This document shows positions 1 through 12,600 of a stretch of DNA of 64,000 bases, in pieces. The number at the start of each line of letters is the position of its first letter. Within the stretch, counting starts at the first letter, position 1. The notes under the pieces were generated by a model. That model had not been told where the DNA came from, did not search any database, and saw only the letters and a program-made list of their open reading frames with translations. The DNA comes from Rutstroemia sp. NJR-2017a BVV2 (Eukaryota > Ascomycota > Leotiomycetes > Helotiales > Rutstroemiaceae): positions 310,001-374,000 of the forward strand of contig NJPS01000022.1 in assembly GCA_002946415.1 (NCBI GenBank). Reading direction: 5' to 3'. The translations under genes and the position numbers were made by a program.

Positions 1-2262
1 CCTACCATCAGCGCGACGAAACTCGATGTGTTCTTGGATCATCGATCTTGGATGCAGTCTTCTGTTCACCGCAGCAGCTGTGGCAGCTCGTCGAAGAGTA
101 GTACCTGAGCGAGGCGCAGTATGAGAGTAGGGATCATCAAAAGGCTCTGGATCTTCATCAATGGAAGCAGTTTCAATGTAGTCGGGCGTGGCCGGCGGGT
201 GGCTCATGCGCCTAGAGACCGCGGGAGGGGCATTACTGAATATGTCGTTTGAATTGTGTAGCGAGGGTATTGGCGGAGGGTCCGGTTGCACAACTGTGGT
301 GGCTGCACGAGCAAGACTTGCACGTGCACTTCGTCGTTGGGCCACGGTTCTTCTTCTAACAATGGCCACTTCGGTATCTAAGTCGCGATGCTCTTCTTCT
401 AAAGCCTCAGGCTCCTGCAGACCTACCTCTATCATGGTGGTAGTCTTCTCCCCGGAGCTTGGTCCACAGGTGAAGTCTAATATAGAGATACGGCCACCAT
501 CAACTGGGCTCATAGTATCGCCTTCGCCGCCCATAATAGACGAGCTTTTCACACCAGGGGCAACAGCAACGAGCCTATCGCCATAAAGCCGTGTGCTTTT
601 GTCGTGAACCCAACTTAGGGCGCTAACACCATCCAACGATGTGATTTGCCGACCTTCAACAAATGTGTTTCGGGATTTGTCGCACAGAAGCTGCCATTGT
701 GGGATTCTAGTATTGCTGTGGTCCAGCGATCTATTTATGGACCGTAGCGAAGGTGCACTATTTCGACGTCCGATTTGACTAAGGGGAGTTCCTGGCTCAG
801 TTCCTGCATTGCTATTGCTACCATTGTCTGTTCTGGGTATAGCATCTAGATCTTCAGGAATTCCCCAAAGCCAGATGGAACCGCGATTGTAGCCTACGGC
901 CACTAAATCGCCAGACTTGCTCGCTGCCGCTTTTGATGCGGGAGGTTCGCCATTCGGTCCAACAAAGTGAACCTTGCCATTACGCAAATCGTCAATCCGC
1001 ACAGCACGGAATGTTTCGAATATCCGATCATAGGTAAATGCCCAATTCTCTTGAGAGCCTGGTAACAGGACTGCATGGCTGCAGTCGCGGCTGCCATTCG
1101 GGAAGAGTATGGAAGTCGTCCATAGCGCACTCACGCTCTCTTCTGGCGAGTGGCTACCGGAGTCGTAGTATGGGGCAGTAATGACGACAGTACTCGGATT
1201 TCTTGATTGAAGAGTGGTTCCAAGCAATAGATCAGATTCACGAGAGAAAGTCAAAGAGTCAACACCGTATGCTTTCACAGCGCGACTTGTGCCGCTTTCA
1301 AGGAGGGAAGTTAATTCTACACCAGAGCTAATGAATAGCAATGTCAGTAGCACTTCGGTGAATGAGAAGTGGAAAATCGTAAGGAGAATTTGAGAAGATA
1401 GGCTTTCAGGTTTGAGCCAGTATAATATAATATGGAAAAGCACAGGTGATCACTAGGATAAAAGAAAACAACTCACTCATAAGCCGCTGCCAGGACTTGA
1501 CCACTGGCAGATAGAGCAATCGTTCGGGGAGTATGGTCTAAAGCTACCGCTCGGATATGCTTCGGTGGCCGCACTCTCAGATCATACAAGTCGATCTGAA
1601 GATCCGTAGACATTACCGCCAACGTAGCTCCATCATCTGTGATTGTCACCGCAACTGGCCGACGCAAGATCTTGAGCTCCCGTATGATATGTACCTCCGG
1701 GGCAGCAACATCGATGATGTGAATGCGAGATGAATTGAAGGCGAGCACTAAAACCCCGCGAGGGGAAATGGAAAAATGACAGGCTTCGCCTCCAGGTGCG
1801 CTGGATGAACTGATCGACGAAGAGACAAGGTTTATAACGGTTTCTTTGGGGCGCAGATATGCTTCGAATAGGTTGCGCTTTATTTCTTGCGCGAAAAGGC
1901 TTCGAAGGCGTGGCAGATTGTCCGCATCTTCGACAATGGGTATCTTATGGTGTGCGGCAGAGTAGGAGGGACATCGGGGTAAAAAGTGGGAGTAAAGGTA
2001 GCCTTGCTGCGAAATAGTCCTCCACCTCGAGTTTAGGAGAGTGAGAGAAGCAAAGGTGTTGGCGTCGGTCAGAAGTATAATCCTAGAGGATGTGATTAGG
2101 CTTGCGATCAGGTTGGCCGTTCAGGCGAGTTCATGCTCACTGTAGAATGATATCCTCTGGGAGCCGGTCAAACGCGGTCTTCTGCATCATGGACGATTGT
2201 GCCAATTGCCCTACTGATCCGGCAGATGAGATTGACCTGAGCGACGGGCTTTGGGGAGACAT
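1..2262 (-). CDS. F-box protein with beta-propeller-like repeats (partial, cut by left edge)
   Basis: Leftward gene; start ATG at 2262, exons 2262-2141, 2082-1477 and 1327 to beyond 1. The last exon stays open to the window edge, so at least 685 residues are visible and the C-terminus is missing. Residues about 31-75 form an F-box (begins FDRLPEDIIL, then a leucine-rich stretch with a conserved Trp). Beyond it lie WD40-like strands: 'HFSISPRGVLVLAFNSSRIHIIDV', seen as several blocks near residues 140-240, and 'SGDLVAVGYNRGSIWLWG' near 400. The C-terminal visible part is polar and low in complexity. Family knowledge: F-box proteins bind Skp1 in SCF ubiquitin ligases and propellers bind substrates. 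That this one recruits a substrate is inference. Introns are 58 and 149 nt with canonical GTGAGC/GTGAGT donors. Confidence 0.75.
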
Positions 2263-3229
2263 GTCGGCAGCGGTATTCGCGTTCCTCAAATCATCTGTCC
2301 TGGTGGGTACGAAATGATGCGCCCAAGCATGATTTTGTTAAGCGGGTGCCGGCACGACGAGGGAGTACCAAGTAACGAAGGACAAAAGTAGAACAGGACC
2401 CGGGTTTATGTAATTATAGCTGGTATCGCATTGCAGGTCGATTGAGCCACAAAGTTCGCCTGAAACATGAAGTTGCTAAGCCTTCGGAGGTTATTGTCCA
2501 TTTCGTATAACTTAAATGTTCAGGCGTCGGGAGTGGTGGTGGTGGTGTTGCAGTGGACATGGACAGTTAGCACCTTGCAGCCGGCCCCCTAACAAGGCCG
2601 CGCTACAACTACAGAATACCGCGCTCTCTGTGTGTGGTATGAAGTAGCTACCATGTAGCTATGCGCCATGCAGCCATACAGCCATGCTACCATCCACCCA
2701 CCTTCACGCTCACCCTCTAACAAGTGCTCACTCTGGTAAATTGAAGGATCTATCTCGGTATTATGGAAGCTCTTGACGCCCGGAGAAATAGATCGCCTGT
2801 CGTTAGTATAACCGACATGGAAATTATGTGAATCCTTCACAAAAAGAGGGAGCCAGCCCAACTACAAAGCACCTGCTTGATCTTCACCAACTTCAGGCAG
2901 ACAGAATGTGATTGAGAAAGTGCGCCCAGGTGGGCTCCGACCTACAAGGGAGAAAGTGCGGGTGAGATGATCTAACAGTTGATGAGGATGAGAAAGGAGC
3001 ATGGATCTAAAGTCCTTTGGTTCGCATACTTCGTAGTTAATTCCCATTGCAAAAGACTAACCTTACTCCACTTACCTAATCACTTCCCAACGACTCTTGA
3101 CTTCTACAGCAATCGCTAAAATTTTAGCTTCGATCTTGAACCTCTTTCCTTTCCTCCTCTCCTCTATCTCTTTCTTGCTTCCTTTATATCTATCTCTATA
3201 TGATCCAAGTTTCCCTTTCCTTATACACT
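2263..3229. promoter_or_regulatory. Divergent intergenic region
   Basis: 967 bp between two head-to-head genes. It holds a GTG-rich run near 2531-2551 and a strong pyrimidine tract at about 3138-3190, just upstream of the rightward start, which is typical of fungal promoters and leaders. No other gene is supported. Confidence 0.5.
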
Positions 3230-4953
3230 ATGACATATCAAGATCTCAATTATGAGGACCTTACAAATACTTTAATTGAAAACTTCAATCATCTCGCAGA
3301 TGAAGTTCAACTTCTAAGTGACAGGAAGACGATTCTGGAGCACAAGCTCATATTCTGCTACAATCAAGTAAGTCGCACTGCAACAGTTCTCTTTTATTGC
3401 CACTTTCTATGATGTATCACAATAGCTCTAGAACAAAGCTGCAAAGCAGCAATGCTCGATAACTTACCAAACCGTCTGATTTTTTCTTGACTGCACATCT
3501 ACTTGTTTCTTAAGAAGTCTTTGCACGACCCTGGCTAACCAACTGGTCTCCACAGTACCAAACTCTCGCAGATAGATATGCAGACCCGGACATAGCTAGT
3601 ACATTGGCGAAGCTTCAACTTCCCCCGGATTTAGAGGTGACGACCCCTGATCGGAATGGGCTTGTACCTCTACCACCTCGCAAGCAACCAACGTCAAAAT
3701 ACCAGACTGCGGTGGCGATACGTGACGGAAGGCGTGCAGCACAACGATTAGCGGCTATGACTGGGAGGTCGACCGGATCTACCACGAGTAAAAGTATATC
3801 CGGTGGAAGTAGTAATATGAGATTATCTGCACGTCGAACGTCGCTATCCACTGTTCTCGAACAAGACTTCACTGTGCCAGGAAAGAAGAGTGCATTATCG
3901 TGTCCGTTTGTAACCATGTCTGAGGCTCAGCAAGACGCCAAAAAGGCAGATTCGCAAGATACCAGCGCTCGTGAATCTGATCGACATTTGAACCCTCCCG
4001 ATACCAAAGATCGTACCCCCCATCACTCTGCAGATCCGATTTGCGCACAGATGTATGCCGAAACGATGTCCTCCCCACCTCCGTCCGCAACGGGCTCTGC
4101 CGCGAAATGTCCAATCCGATATCTTGACCAACACTCTCCTGAGGAGATAGCCCGCTATTTTGAGACCCACAAGCACGAAATTCCTCGTAGCCATGAAATC
4201 TGCGTCAAGCGTTATCAGAGAAATGAAGATGATATCAAAATGTTGGACGCGAAATACGGGAATTTGGTGAGCATGATTCAAGGCCTGGGTCAGAAGCACC
4301 AGCCCATGTTGCCCTCCAAGGAAGAAGAAGAAGCTTATGAGGTTGAACGCGCCTCTAACGAGAGGGTGGAAAACTGGGCGAAAGCTGTTAGCCCTGAGGA
4401 AACCGAGCCTGTTCATTCCACTCAATCAGCGCCAGCAGATGACAGAGAAAGCCGATTCGATCGCCCTTTAAAGGAGATTAGGGTGGGCGAGAGCCCTTCT
4501 AGACCTTGGGGTATATCGGTCCCTATCTTTGACCAACCTTCGGAACGACCTGTCTCTCCGCCTCCTGCACCCGTCTCTGTTCCCTTAGAGAGCTTCCAAG
4601 CCAAACCAACGGGCGGTCCTTTCGGTCAAATGGCGACATTGAAAGCCGCTACAAATGATGAAGCATTACCTCCTGGTCCACCTCAAGCCGCCCAAGTCGA
4701 AGCTTCAAGACCAGCAGGAAGATGTCCTTTCGGTCACGATCAACCCAAAGCCCAAGCGCCCCCTTCTACCCACTTCGAAGACCAACCTGCACCGTCGGTA
4801 GTACACAGTAGGCAACCAGCTTTTATCCAACCGAATAGCATGCCCAAACATGGCAATGGACCGCAAATGGTCTTCACAGGACCTGTGTTCATCGGCTATC
4901 CGATAGAACAAGCAGTCGCTTTTATGAAGCAATATCAAGCACAAAACGAATGA
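3230..4953 (+). CDS. Uncharacterised fungal protein with three Cys-Pro motifs
   Basis: Two exons, 3230-3367 and 3556-4953, joined in phase 0, give 511 aa. An in-frame upstream ATG at 3200 is possible, but the residues after 3230 (MTYQDLNYEDL...) look like the start of the helical N-terminal region. Residues 1-75 are likely coiled coil; most of the rest is Pro/Ser-rich and disordered. Three Cys-Pro dipeptides sit at about residues 162 (SCPFVTM), 231 (KCPIRYLD) and 436 (RCPFGHD). The middle one opens the only well-ordered looking block, about residues 230-300, acidic and helical. RCPFGH resembles heme-regulatory motifs (Arg/Lys-Cys-Pro-hydrophobic-x-His). I do not recognise the family and assign no function. 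Confidence 0.8.
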
Positions 4954-5489
4954 AATGAATTACGAATGGGCTTATGAGCGGATTTTGGGAGTTTCTTGAC
5001 TTTTAGCGATGGCGTTTTAAGGGGAATCAGGGGAATTGGAGATAACAATGGCTGCATACACCTGGGTTAGGGCAAGGGAAGAATTGCGTTTTGACTCTCC
5101 GGTTTGAGACCGACACCAGCTTTTATGCTTCGTACAAATGGGCAGTCGGGAAGGAATTGCGAGATGGCTTAGCTAGATCTCAATGAAGTGTTATTAGCTC
5201 AAGGTTCTCGTGATCGCTTCTGCGTGATAACGAGCTGTCAAGGCGAGACGGAATGGGTACTTAATTAAGCATACTAAGTGAACATTTGATTTTCACGGAT
5301 ATATAATCGCTTCCTAAACCTCACACGCAATCCTTTCGTACCATCGAAGAGTATCCTTTCCACCTGTAACGAATGGATTTTAATTGGATACTATGCAGCC
5401 TGATCTAACTGTCTAGCAGGTGCCATCTGATCACCACTTCGATATAGCAGCATTTGCAGTTCGATATCCAAAACTGACCACTAACCAAG

Positions 5490-5504
5490 TATATATATAT
5501 ATAT
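5490..5504. repeat. TA dinucleotide microsatellite
   Basis: A 15-nt run of alternating T and A in the spacer between two orphan genes. Confidence 0.9.
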
Positions 5505-6917
5505 GTGGTAAGGGCCGTAAGGCGAAAGAATATACTTTGCTGCATATGGCAGATGTATCTCGATAGAAGAATAAGCACCACATGGCACTGCAATCTTGTA
5601 CTCGTCGCAGCCACAGTTATCTTTGGAAGATCTACAGTACTGCTGCTAAGAGACATGTACCATACCTGTGCCGCTACTGCACAACATACTCACCCTTAAC
5701 TTATAGCAGCCCCAGTAATGCTGTGTAACAGTAATTGAGGAGAGTGCATCATGGTTGGTCGACAACATATAGAGTAAGGCACAGGCGGCGTAGTTGAAGA
5801 CGTCCGACTCACGTATATTATCAAAAGGAGCTGATCTCCTACTTTGAGATCTTCTAAGGAGATTCCTCTGTTCTTCTACATTACCAACTTCGGTTATAAC
5901 TAGAAAGATTGCTGTTGATTCTGAATTCAAAGTGCTCGTGGCTGGCCGTAAATGTAATGGAAGATAGGAAGGAAAGAGAAGCAAGCGATGGTATCTGTGA
6001 ACCGGCCAATTCGAAAGGAGAACGACTAGCTCGCTGGTAAACCGACTACAATCTCTAAGATGAAGTGGCAATAAAGTACTGAAGGAACACACGATTGATC
6101 CATTGGCGTGCATATATTTTTCGTTGACGTGAAGCGTTGCCGCTTCCATCAGTTTGTTTCGAGACGACTGCAGATCTTTTCCGTTTTGCCTAGAGTAACC
6201 TCAATCTTCACAATGTTCTCAACACTTCGGTCGCGCAATGCCATTACTTCAAAAATCACTTACGAGGCAAACAACTTCTTCTCGGAATCAGTATCTACTT
6301 CAATCGGCGACATTCAGTCCGCATAAGTTGTACTTTCTCGTAAGCAAGCTCTCCGGGGGAGAAAAAAAGGCCGATTTGGGATAATATATTATTACTGATT
6401 ATTATTATCAAATGAATATTCTGGTTGATTCAATATATTATAATATTTTCATTGTCCAACTGTCTTTGAGGAATTATTGTCGGCCTGTTATTTCTACGCC
6501 GAAGAGGCAGGTTTCCGACTCAAAACAGGAAGACCTCCTCGCTACATGTTATGCAATTGTGAATATTTCTCGAAGCCCCAATCGGCTCGAACTCGTGCAG
6601 ATCGCAAAGGAAGCGCAAAAATTCGAGCGAGTGTTTGAACAATTCGACTCCTCCCAGACTCCCAGCGTCTCGTCGCCAGTGGCTGTGATGTTTGTACAGA
6701 ACGTTTGTAGGAAGTACCCGCTCATAAGTGGGGGACCACACAGCTGGTATATGCTTGAGGTTCTTCATTTCTAGACCTAGATCTTGTTTTTGAAATTCCG
6801 ATGCGTCTGTTTCTTCTTTCTCTTTGTTGCCTTCTAACTAAGATCTTGATTTGATTCAGCAATCTGAATATGCTTCCATTCACTGACCAATACTGGCGCC
6901 ACTCTCCCTTACAACTC

Positions 6918-7001
6918 TTTATTGAGTGATTCCGCTATTTGAAAGAGATCAAGTCTATGTTTATTGAATGGTTCCACTCCTCGAAAGGAATCAAGTCTAG
7001 G
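6918..7001. repeat. Imperfect 42-nt tandem duplication
   Basis: Units 6918-6959 and 6960-7001 both begin TTTATTGA and contain ATCAAGTCTA near the end. They differ at 9 of 42 positions, seven of them transitions. The unit is 14 codons long, and on the minus strand both copies stay open in one frame; on the plus strand the first copy has TGA where the second has TGG. Confidence 0.85.
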
Positions 7002-7233
7002 AAGTTGCATGTCACTGCTTACCAGTTTAGATTTCGTTGTTCTGGAATCATACCGCGAAGTTTCCATTGTTTCTATTATCCCCAGACATTTAGATTCGAG
7101 CCTGACTTGAAAGCCCTTCATTCTTTGTTCTTATCATCGCCCAAGTATTTTCAAGATGCGTTCCGACTATAATGAATATGCCACCCTCTCTCAGATCGAG
7201 GTAACTTCACTCTCGTTCGCCTTCGAAGTTGTC

Positions 7234-8853
7234 ATGGCCCACCAATCTCCAGATCTATTCCATCGACCTTACCCACATTCCCAACCGCAATCAGATCCCG
7301 GTCCGCTACTATCTTCATTGTCAGGGGAATCATGGACCGATCGACAGAACCATTCGACGTCCTCGTTGGGCGAAGGTAGGGCCGGACGTGGCCAAGCAAA
7401 CAATATTCCCACGAGCCATCGACAAGATCAGGAACTTCCTGTTTTTCCTGGGGCGAGGGCGCAAGGGCGCAGCAGGAGACTTGACGGACGCTTGGTACCG
7501 TATGGTCAGCCACTTCCAAGACCATCTTTAGAACATAGGGGAGTCAAGAGTTGTAACGATGCAGTTCAACGACAAAAGACGCCGCAACTCAGCAGGTTCA
7601 ATTCGTCACCAGAGGCAAGGTTGCAGCGACCTCCAATGCCACCTATGTCAAATTCCACGACCAAAGTGATGCAGTTCACAGGTCGTGATCCTACAAGGGA
7701 GATTATAGAGGGTACGCGTCAACGCTCGCCGTTGCATATAACTATTGATGAGTCTGATAGCTCTGGCAGCGCTTACAGTCAGGATGGTCAAAACTCCACG
7801 GCAGATCTACCTGTCACTCCTCTTCAACCACCACCAGCTCATGACAGTCAATACTATCTCAAATCATCAACATATAGCTCCGGTCCATCGAGTCCTAGCG
7901 ACTCCGGCTCAATATCCTCTCAAGCTTACCGGGAACGTGTGACGAATTTCATGGCAGGGCACATCGGAGAACCGAGCCCACTTGCTAACACTCGCGACGC
8001 CATTGAAGACTCGACATATCAAAACCGGGTAATTTATGAGCAGCAACAGGGTAAAAGTGGAACATCAGTCCATCACGAGATACATCATGAAGATCATATC
8101 CCGATGCCGCCACCCTTGACAGTTCGAACAAAGAAAGATGGGCAGAATTATTTCCGCGAGGATCCGGGCGGAAGCAGTGTTGCATCATACACCAACGTAC
8201 AAAAGGCAGCAGACTGGAACATTCTCGGAACTCCATCACGCGAGAAGCAACATGTGCTTCACAATACAGAAGCCGTATCATTTTCACCGGCTCCAGCAAT
8301 CAGGTCTCAGTCATCACCATTACCCTTCGCAGGGCAAAAGCACACCAAAAGAGGCTCTTCAAGCGGTAAACACCCCCTGAGAAGTCCCTTTCCATTCAAC
8401 TTCCACAGCACTCACAAATCACCAGACTCTCCAAATTCCGCGTCAGCGCTTGGTGGAAAATTATCCGGCACATTGCGAAGAGTATCTGGTACGAAGACAA
8501 ATTCACCTACTAACAAAATTGTTACAACTCTGAATACTAAACGAACAGCAACAGACCCCGATACACCGACACCGAAGAAAAGCATTGGAGCATTCATGGG
8601 GTTGAAGGGCACGCCGGATGTGTTGCAGAAGGGGAATGAACACTTTCATGAGGTGGTTGAGAAGGCAAAACTGAGTATGAATAAAAAGGAGAAGAGAAGA
8701 CAGGAGCTGAAGAAGCGGATTGTTGTGGTGGGGGTTATGGACCAGACCCCTGGTTAGTACTGGCCTTTGCTTGCGTGAGAATATTGGAAGCACAGAGATA
8801 GATCAGAAGCTAATACTTTCGTGATAGATGGTCGGATCTCGGAGTGGTTGTAG
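7234..8853 (+). CDS. Uncharacterised Ser/Pro-rich fungal protein
   Basis: Exon 1 runs 7234-8752 and a 26-nt last exon runs 8828-8853, giving 514 aa. The first frame would stop three nucleotides after the splice site, but GTTAGT at 8753, a CTAAT branch site and the acceptor at 8826-8827 join it in frame to eight terminal residues (DGRISEWL plus stop, with the D codon split). The reading frame is open up to an earlier ATG at 7156; 7234 (MAHQSPDL) was chosen because the intervening residues look like leader translation. Most of the chain is low-complexity Ser/Pro/Gln. The last 80 residues are basic and helical (a KAKLSMNKKEKRRQELKK segment) and look like the conserved part. No family recognised. 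Confidence 0.75.
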
Positions 8854-9639
8854 TGAAAGGACTGGAGGGCGGGGTAAACCCATATAGAAGCAATGTCAGA
8901 GTACAAAGCGAAGAATTAACGGTTAATAAGTGTGCAAGCAAATAAAATAAATAGCCCAACAAACTCTGTAGAATCTTTCGGTCTTGTGGAAATTGAATGT
9001 TCAAATGACTATCGAACAATTAATAGTGCCAACCAATTTGTACTTGAAATGATGTTGATGCTAAAAAAGACCTAAAGGGTAGCTGCTATCAACGCATTCA
9101 ACCTCTTCAACGATATCATCTTGACCTCTACAATAATGATCATGCTCTCGTAATCTTCGATCGTACAGAGAGTCTTATGTAGTTGAACTCTGATTTGCGT
9201 GATCTCGATTAGTTGTACCTGCAGCTTTCCCCGCAGCTACTTGTGCCACCATCACAAAGAGGAGAACATCCCTGCACTATTCAGATGAGCTTGTGACTAC
9301 TTCAAGATCCAAATGTTCGAGCTTCTCCTCACATTCAAAATACTGCAATCGAGGAATTTCTCAAGAAACTATCTTGGAATGATGTCAAGGTGAGTTCGGA
9401 TAACTACGGGGACTCGGGGAATGAAACAGATATCCCCATACTCAGTAGTTGTGGGCCAGCCCCGCGCTTTTAAAGCTTATCCCCTGTCTACCCAGCTCCA
9501 CCTCACTAAGTACGTAACAAGCGGTCGTACTTGGCGGTTACCTCTTTCCCTTTGAAACAACATCGCAGTTAACCACGACTTCAGTTTACATCAATCTCAT
9601 CAACTCGAACCTGCTATTACATCCATCCAACAATCAATC
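8854..9639. other. Intergenic region
   Basis: About 790 bp between two rightward genes, holding the 3' end of one transcript and the promoter and leader of the mannosidase. I see no further gene or notable structure. Confidence 0.5.
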
Positions 9640-12600
9640 ATGGGTGGCGAAACAATCCCAAAAGAGGAGCTCAAGAGCTCGTATCCAGTGCGATCAGAAC
9701 GCCCAGTCGGTAAATGGATCCCGAATATCTACAGAGACCGTATTGCTATGTTCTATGGCGGTGGACAATATGAACACAAGAATCTGCGAGCGTAAGGAAC
9801 TATTCGCAACGATCCGAACCTCTTAATTATGATTGTGCTAATTGAATTCGTTAAATAGAATGTTAACGGAAGGAACTGCCTCGGGAGAACCTCATATCAC
9901 GCTATCGGTCTGGGACGCGCCCGACCTATCCCGACCGACATTCAAAGAAGCAACCAGCCACGAATTCAGACCTACACATGTTGGAGAATCATTCGGACCA
10001 TCATGGTCGACGCACTGGTTCAAAGTAAAGATTACCGTGCCATCGGAGCTGCGCAAAAAAGAGCTACTCGAGCTACACTGGGACGCCAATAATGAGGGTA
10101 TGGTATGGACTGAGGATGGCAAACCACTTCAGGGATTGACTGGAGGTGGCGAAAGAGTCGAGTGGATCTTGCCTGACAAGTTCCGTGATGGGAAAGAACA
10201 TACAATTTATATTGAGATGGGTAAGTGATTCTAGCCCGGCTTTGACCTAGGCAATAACTCATTTTTGATATAGCTTGTAATGGCATGTTTGGAAATGCTC
10301 CAGGTGGAGATTCCATTCAGCCGCCGGATCCAAATAAGTATTTCCAACTTAGCCGTGCCGAAATAGTGGCGGTGAATGTGCAGGCGCGGCACCTATGGAT
10401 CGATATCTGGATCATCGGGGATGCGGCCAGGGAGTTCCCAACAGACTCCTGGGAGCAGCAAAAGGCACTCAGAGTTGCTAATAGGATCATTGACGCCTTT
10501 GAATTAGGCAATCAAGACTCAATTCTCAAAGGTAGAAAAATTGCTCAGGAGTACATTGGCGAGCACGTGACTTCCTCCAAAGTCTACGACTCGTCGGCGA
10601 CGCCTCTTGTTTACGGAATAGGGCACTGCCATATCGATACATGCTGGCTGTGGCCTTTTGACGAGACTAAGAGGAAGGTTGCGCGGTCCTGGAGCAACCA
10701 GTGCGATCTGATGGATCGTTATCCGTGAGTAGATCCATTTTTTCAAAATTTCAAGTTTCCAGCCTCAGGCCCGTCTACACACTATTCCGTAGCTATATGG
10801 CTAGTGTCATAGCTCATTCTACTTACTGGGTACTCTCTGGAGACAAATAGCTGTTAGTTTAGCTGTATATATCGTTGCGTCTGTGTTTGAAGCATCCACG
10901 TGACATGGTCTAGCTTCATGCTCAAACATTAGTGTGTTATTCAACTACTATTTGCGAGCTCCTGCTACATATCCTCACTCTGTTACATCTGGGAACGATA
11001 TCCCGTATTTTGCATGCTTATTGCACAATGGCAGTACAATGTCTTACTTCAGCGCTACAATAATGAACTATTACTGACTATCGACTAGTGAACATCGTTT
11101 CACGTGCTCCCAGGCTCAACAGTATAAATGGTTGAAGCAATACTATCCATCTGTCTTTGATCGCGTTAAGGAGAAGGTCAAGCAGGGGAAATTTCAACCT
11201 GTTGGCGGCAGCTGGGTTGAGCACGATACCAACCTTCCCAGTGGAGAGTCCTTAGTTAGACAATTCCTCTACGGCCAACGCCTTTTCGAAAGCAACTTCG
11301 GCGATAGGTGTAAGACTTTCTGGCTGCCTGACACCTTCGGTTATTCTAGTCAACTCCCTCAGTTGTGTCGTCTGGCAGGTATGAACCGGTTCTTCACACA
11401 AAAGCTAAGCTGGAATAACATCAACAATTTCCCACACACTACATTCAACTGGGTAGCCCTTGATGGGAGTCAGGTTATCTGTCATATGACACCAGCCGAG
11501 ACATACACCGCCGAGGCTAACTTTGGCGACGTCAAGCGGTCAGTATCTCAACACAAGTCCATGCAGCAAGATCCTAGCTCGTTGCTCGTCTTCGGAAAGG
11601 GAGACGGTGGTGGAGGACCAACCTGGCAGCACCTGGAGAAGCTCCGGAGATGTCGTGGTATGTCGGATACCGTGGGCCTCCTACCACGAGTTCACATGGG
11701 AGGTAGCGTCGACGACTTCTTTGACAGTCTTGAAAAGAAAGCTTCCGATGGGCTCGACTTCGTCACTTGGTATGGAGAGCTTTACTTCGAACTTCACCGA
11801 GGAACTTACACGACACAATCCAATAACAAACGTAACAATAGAAAGTCTGAAATCTTGTTGCATAACATCGAACTTATGTCAACCATTGCAAGTTTGAAAA
11901 GCAAGGACTTCAAGTACCCCAAGGAGGATATTGATGACATGTGGGAGAGCGTTCTGCTGTGCCAATTCCATGATTGCCTACCAGGTAGCTCGATTGAAAT
12001 GTGTTACGACGACAGTGATAAGGTATGTACAACGCACTGATTTACTTATGATTCTGATTCTGGATTTGGCTTTATGAATACTAATATGCAATAGATCTAC
12101 GCCAAGGTTTTCGAAACGGGAGAAAAAATTATTAAGAAACTCTACAAGTCATTGGGTGTAGAACAAGTCGAGGATTCTGCCAGCGAAAACCTAGTGGCAC
12201 TCAATACTATGCCTTGGCACCGCAGGGAGATCGTTCCAGTCGGTAAGAACAGTGCAGGTGTTGCTTGTGGCGAAGGAAATGTCCTCAAGATCAAGACCTT
12301 CAAGATATCCGAAACACCCGAGGTGACTGTCAAGGAAGTCAGAAGAGGGGTATTTGTCCTAGAAAATGAGCAACTGAAAGTACAAGTTGAAGGCGGTGCT
12401 ATCACATCTCTGTACGACCGACAAGCCGAAAGAGAGGTTGTTGCCAAGGGAGAAAAAGCCAACCAACTTGTTATCTACGATGATAAACCGCTCTACTGGC
12501 AAGCCTGGGACGTCGAGGTCTACCACTTGGAGTCTCGCAAGGAACTTGCTCCAGGCGAGACCAAGATTGTTCAAAGCGATGCCCACCGAGTCACCGTCAT

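Larger units (their letters stand above)
4954..7233. other. Long intergenic region without a supported gene
   Basis: About 2.3 kb. Open frames at 5405-6149 (minus) and 6412-6774 (plus) lack recognisable domains or splice structure and were not accepted. The stretch contains a short TA run (5490-5504), an AT-rich patch (about 6376-6450) and an imperfect 42-nt tandem duplication (6918-7001, listed separately). The last part is presumably promoter and leader of the next gene. Confidence 0.5.

Noticed and set aside
3895..4425. 176-aa antisense frame in the CP-motif gene
   Set aside because: Mirror of the coding strand; the plus-strand gene has good splice sites and a longer frame.
5405..6326. 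Open frames on both strands, longest 167 aa on the minus strand
   Set aside because: No domain, no splice pattern, composition like random AT-rich DNA.
6412..6774. 120-aa plus-strand frame
   Set aside because: AT-rich start and no recognisable domain; could be a fragment of a decayed gene but I cannot support it.
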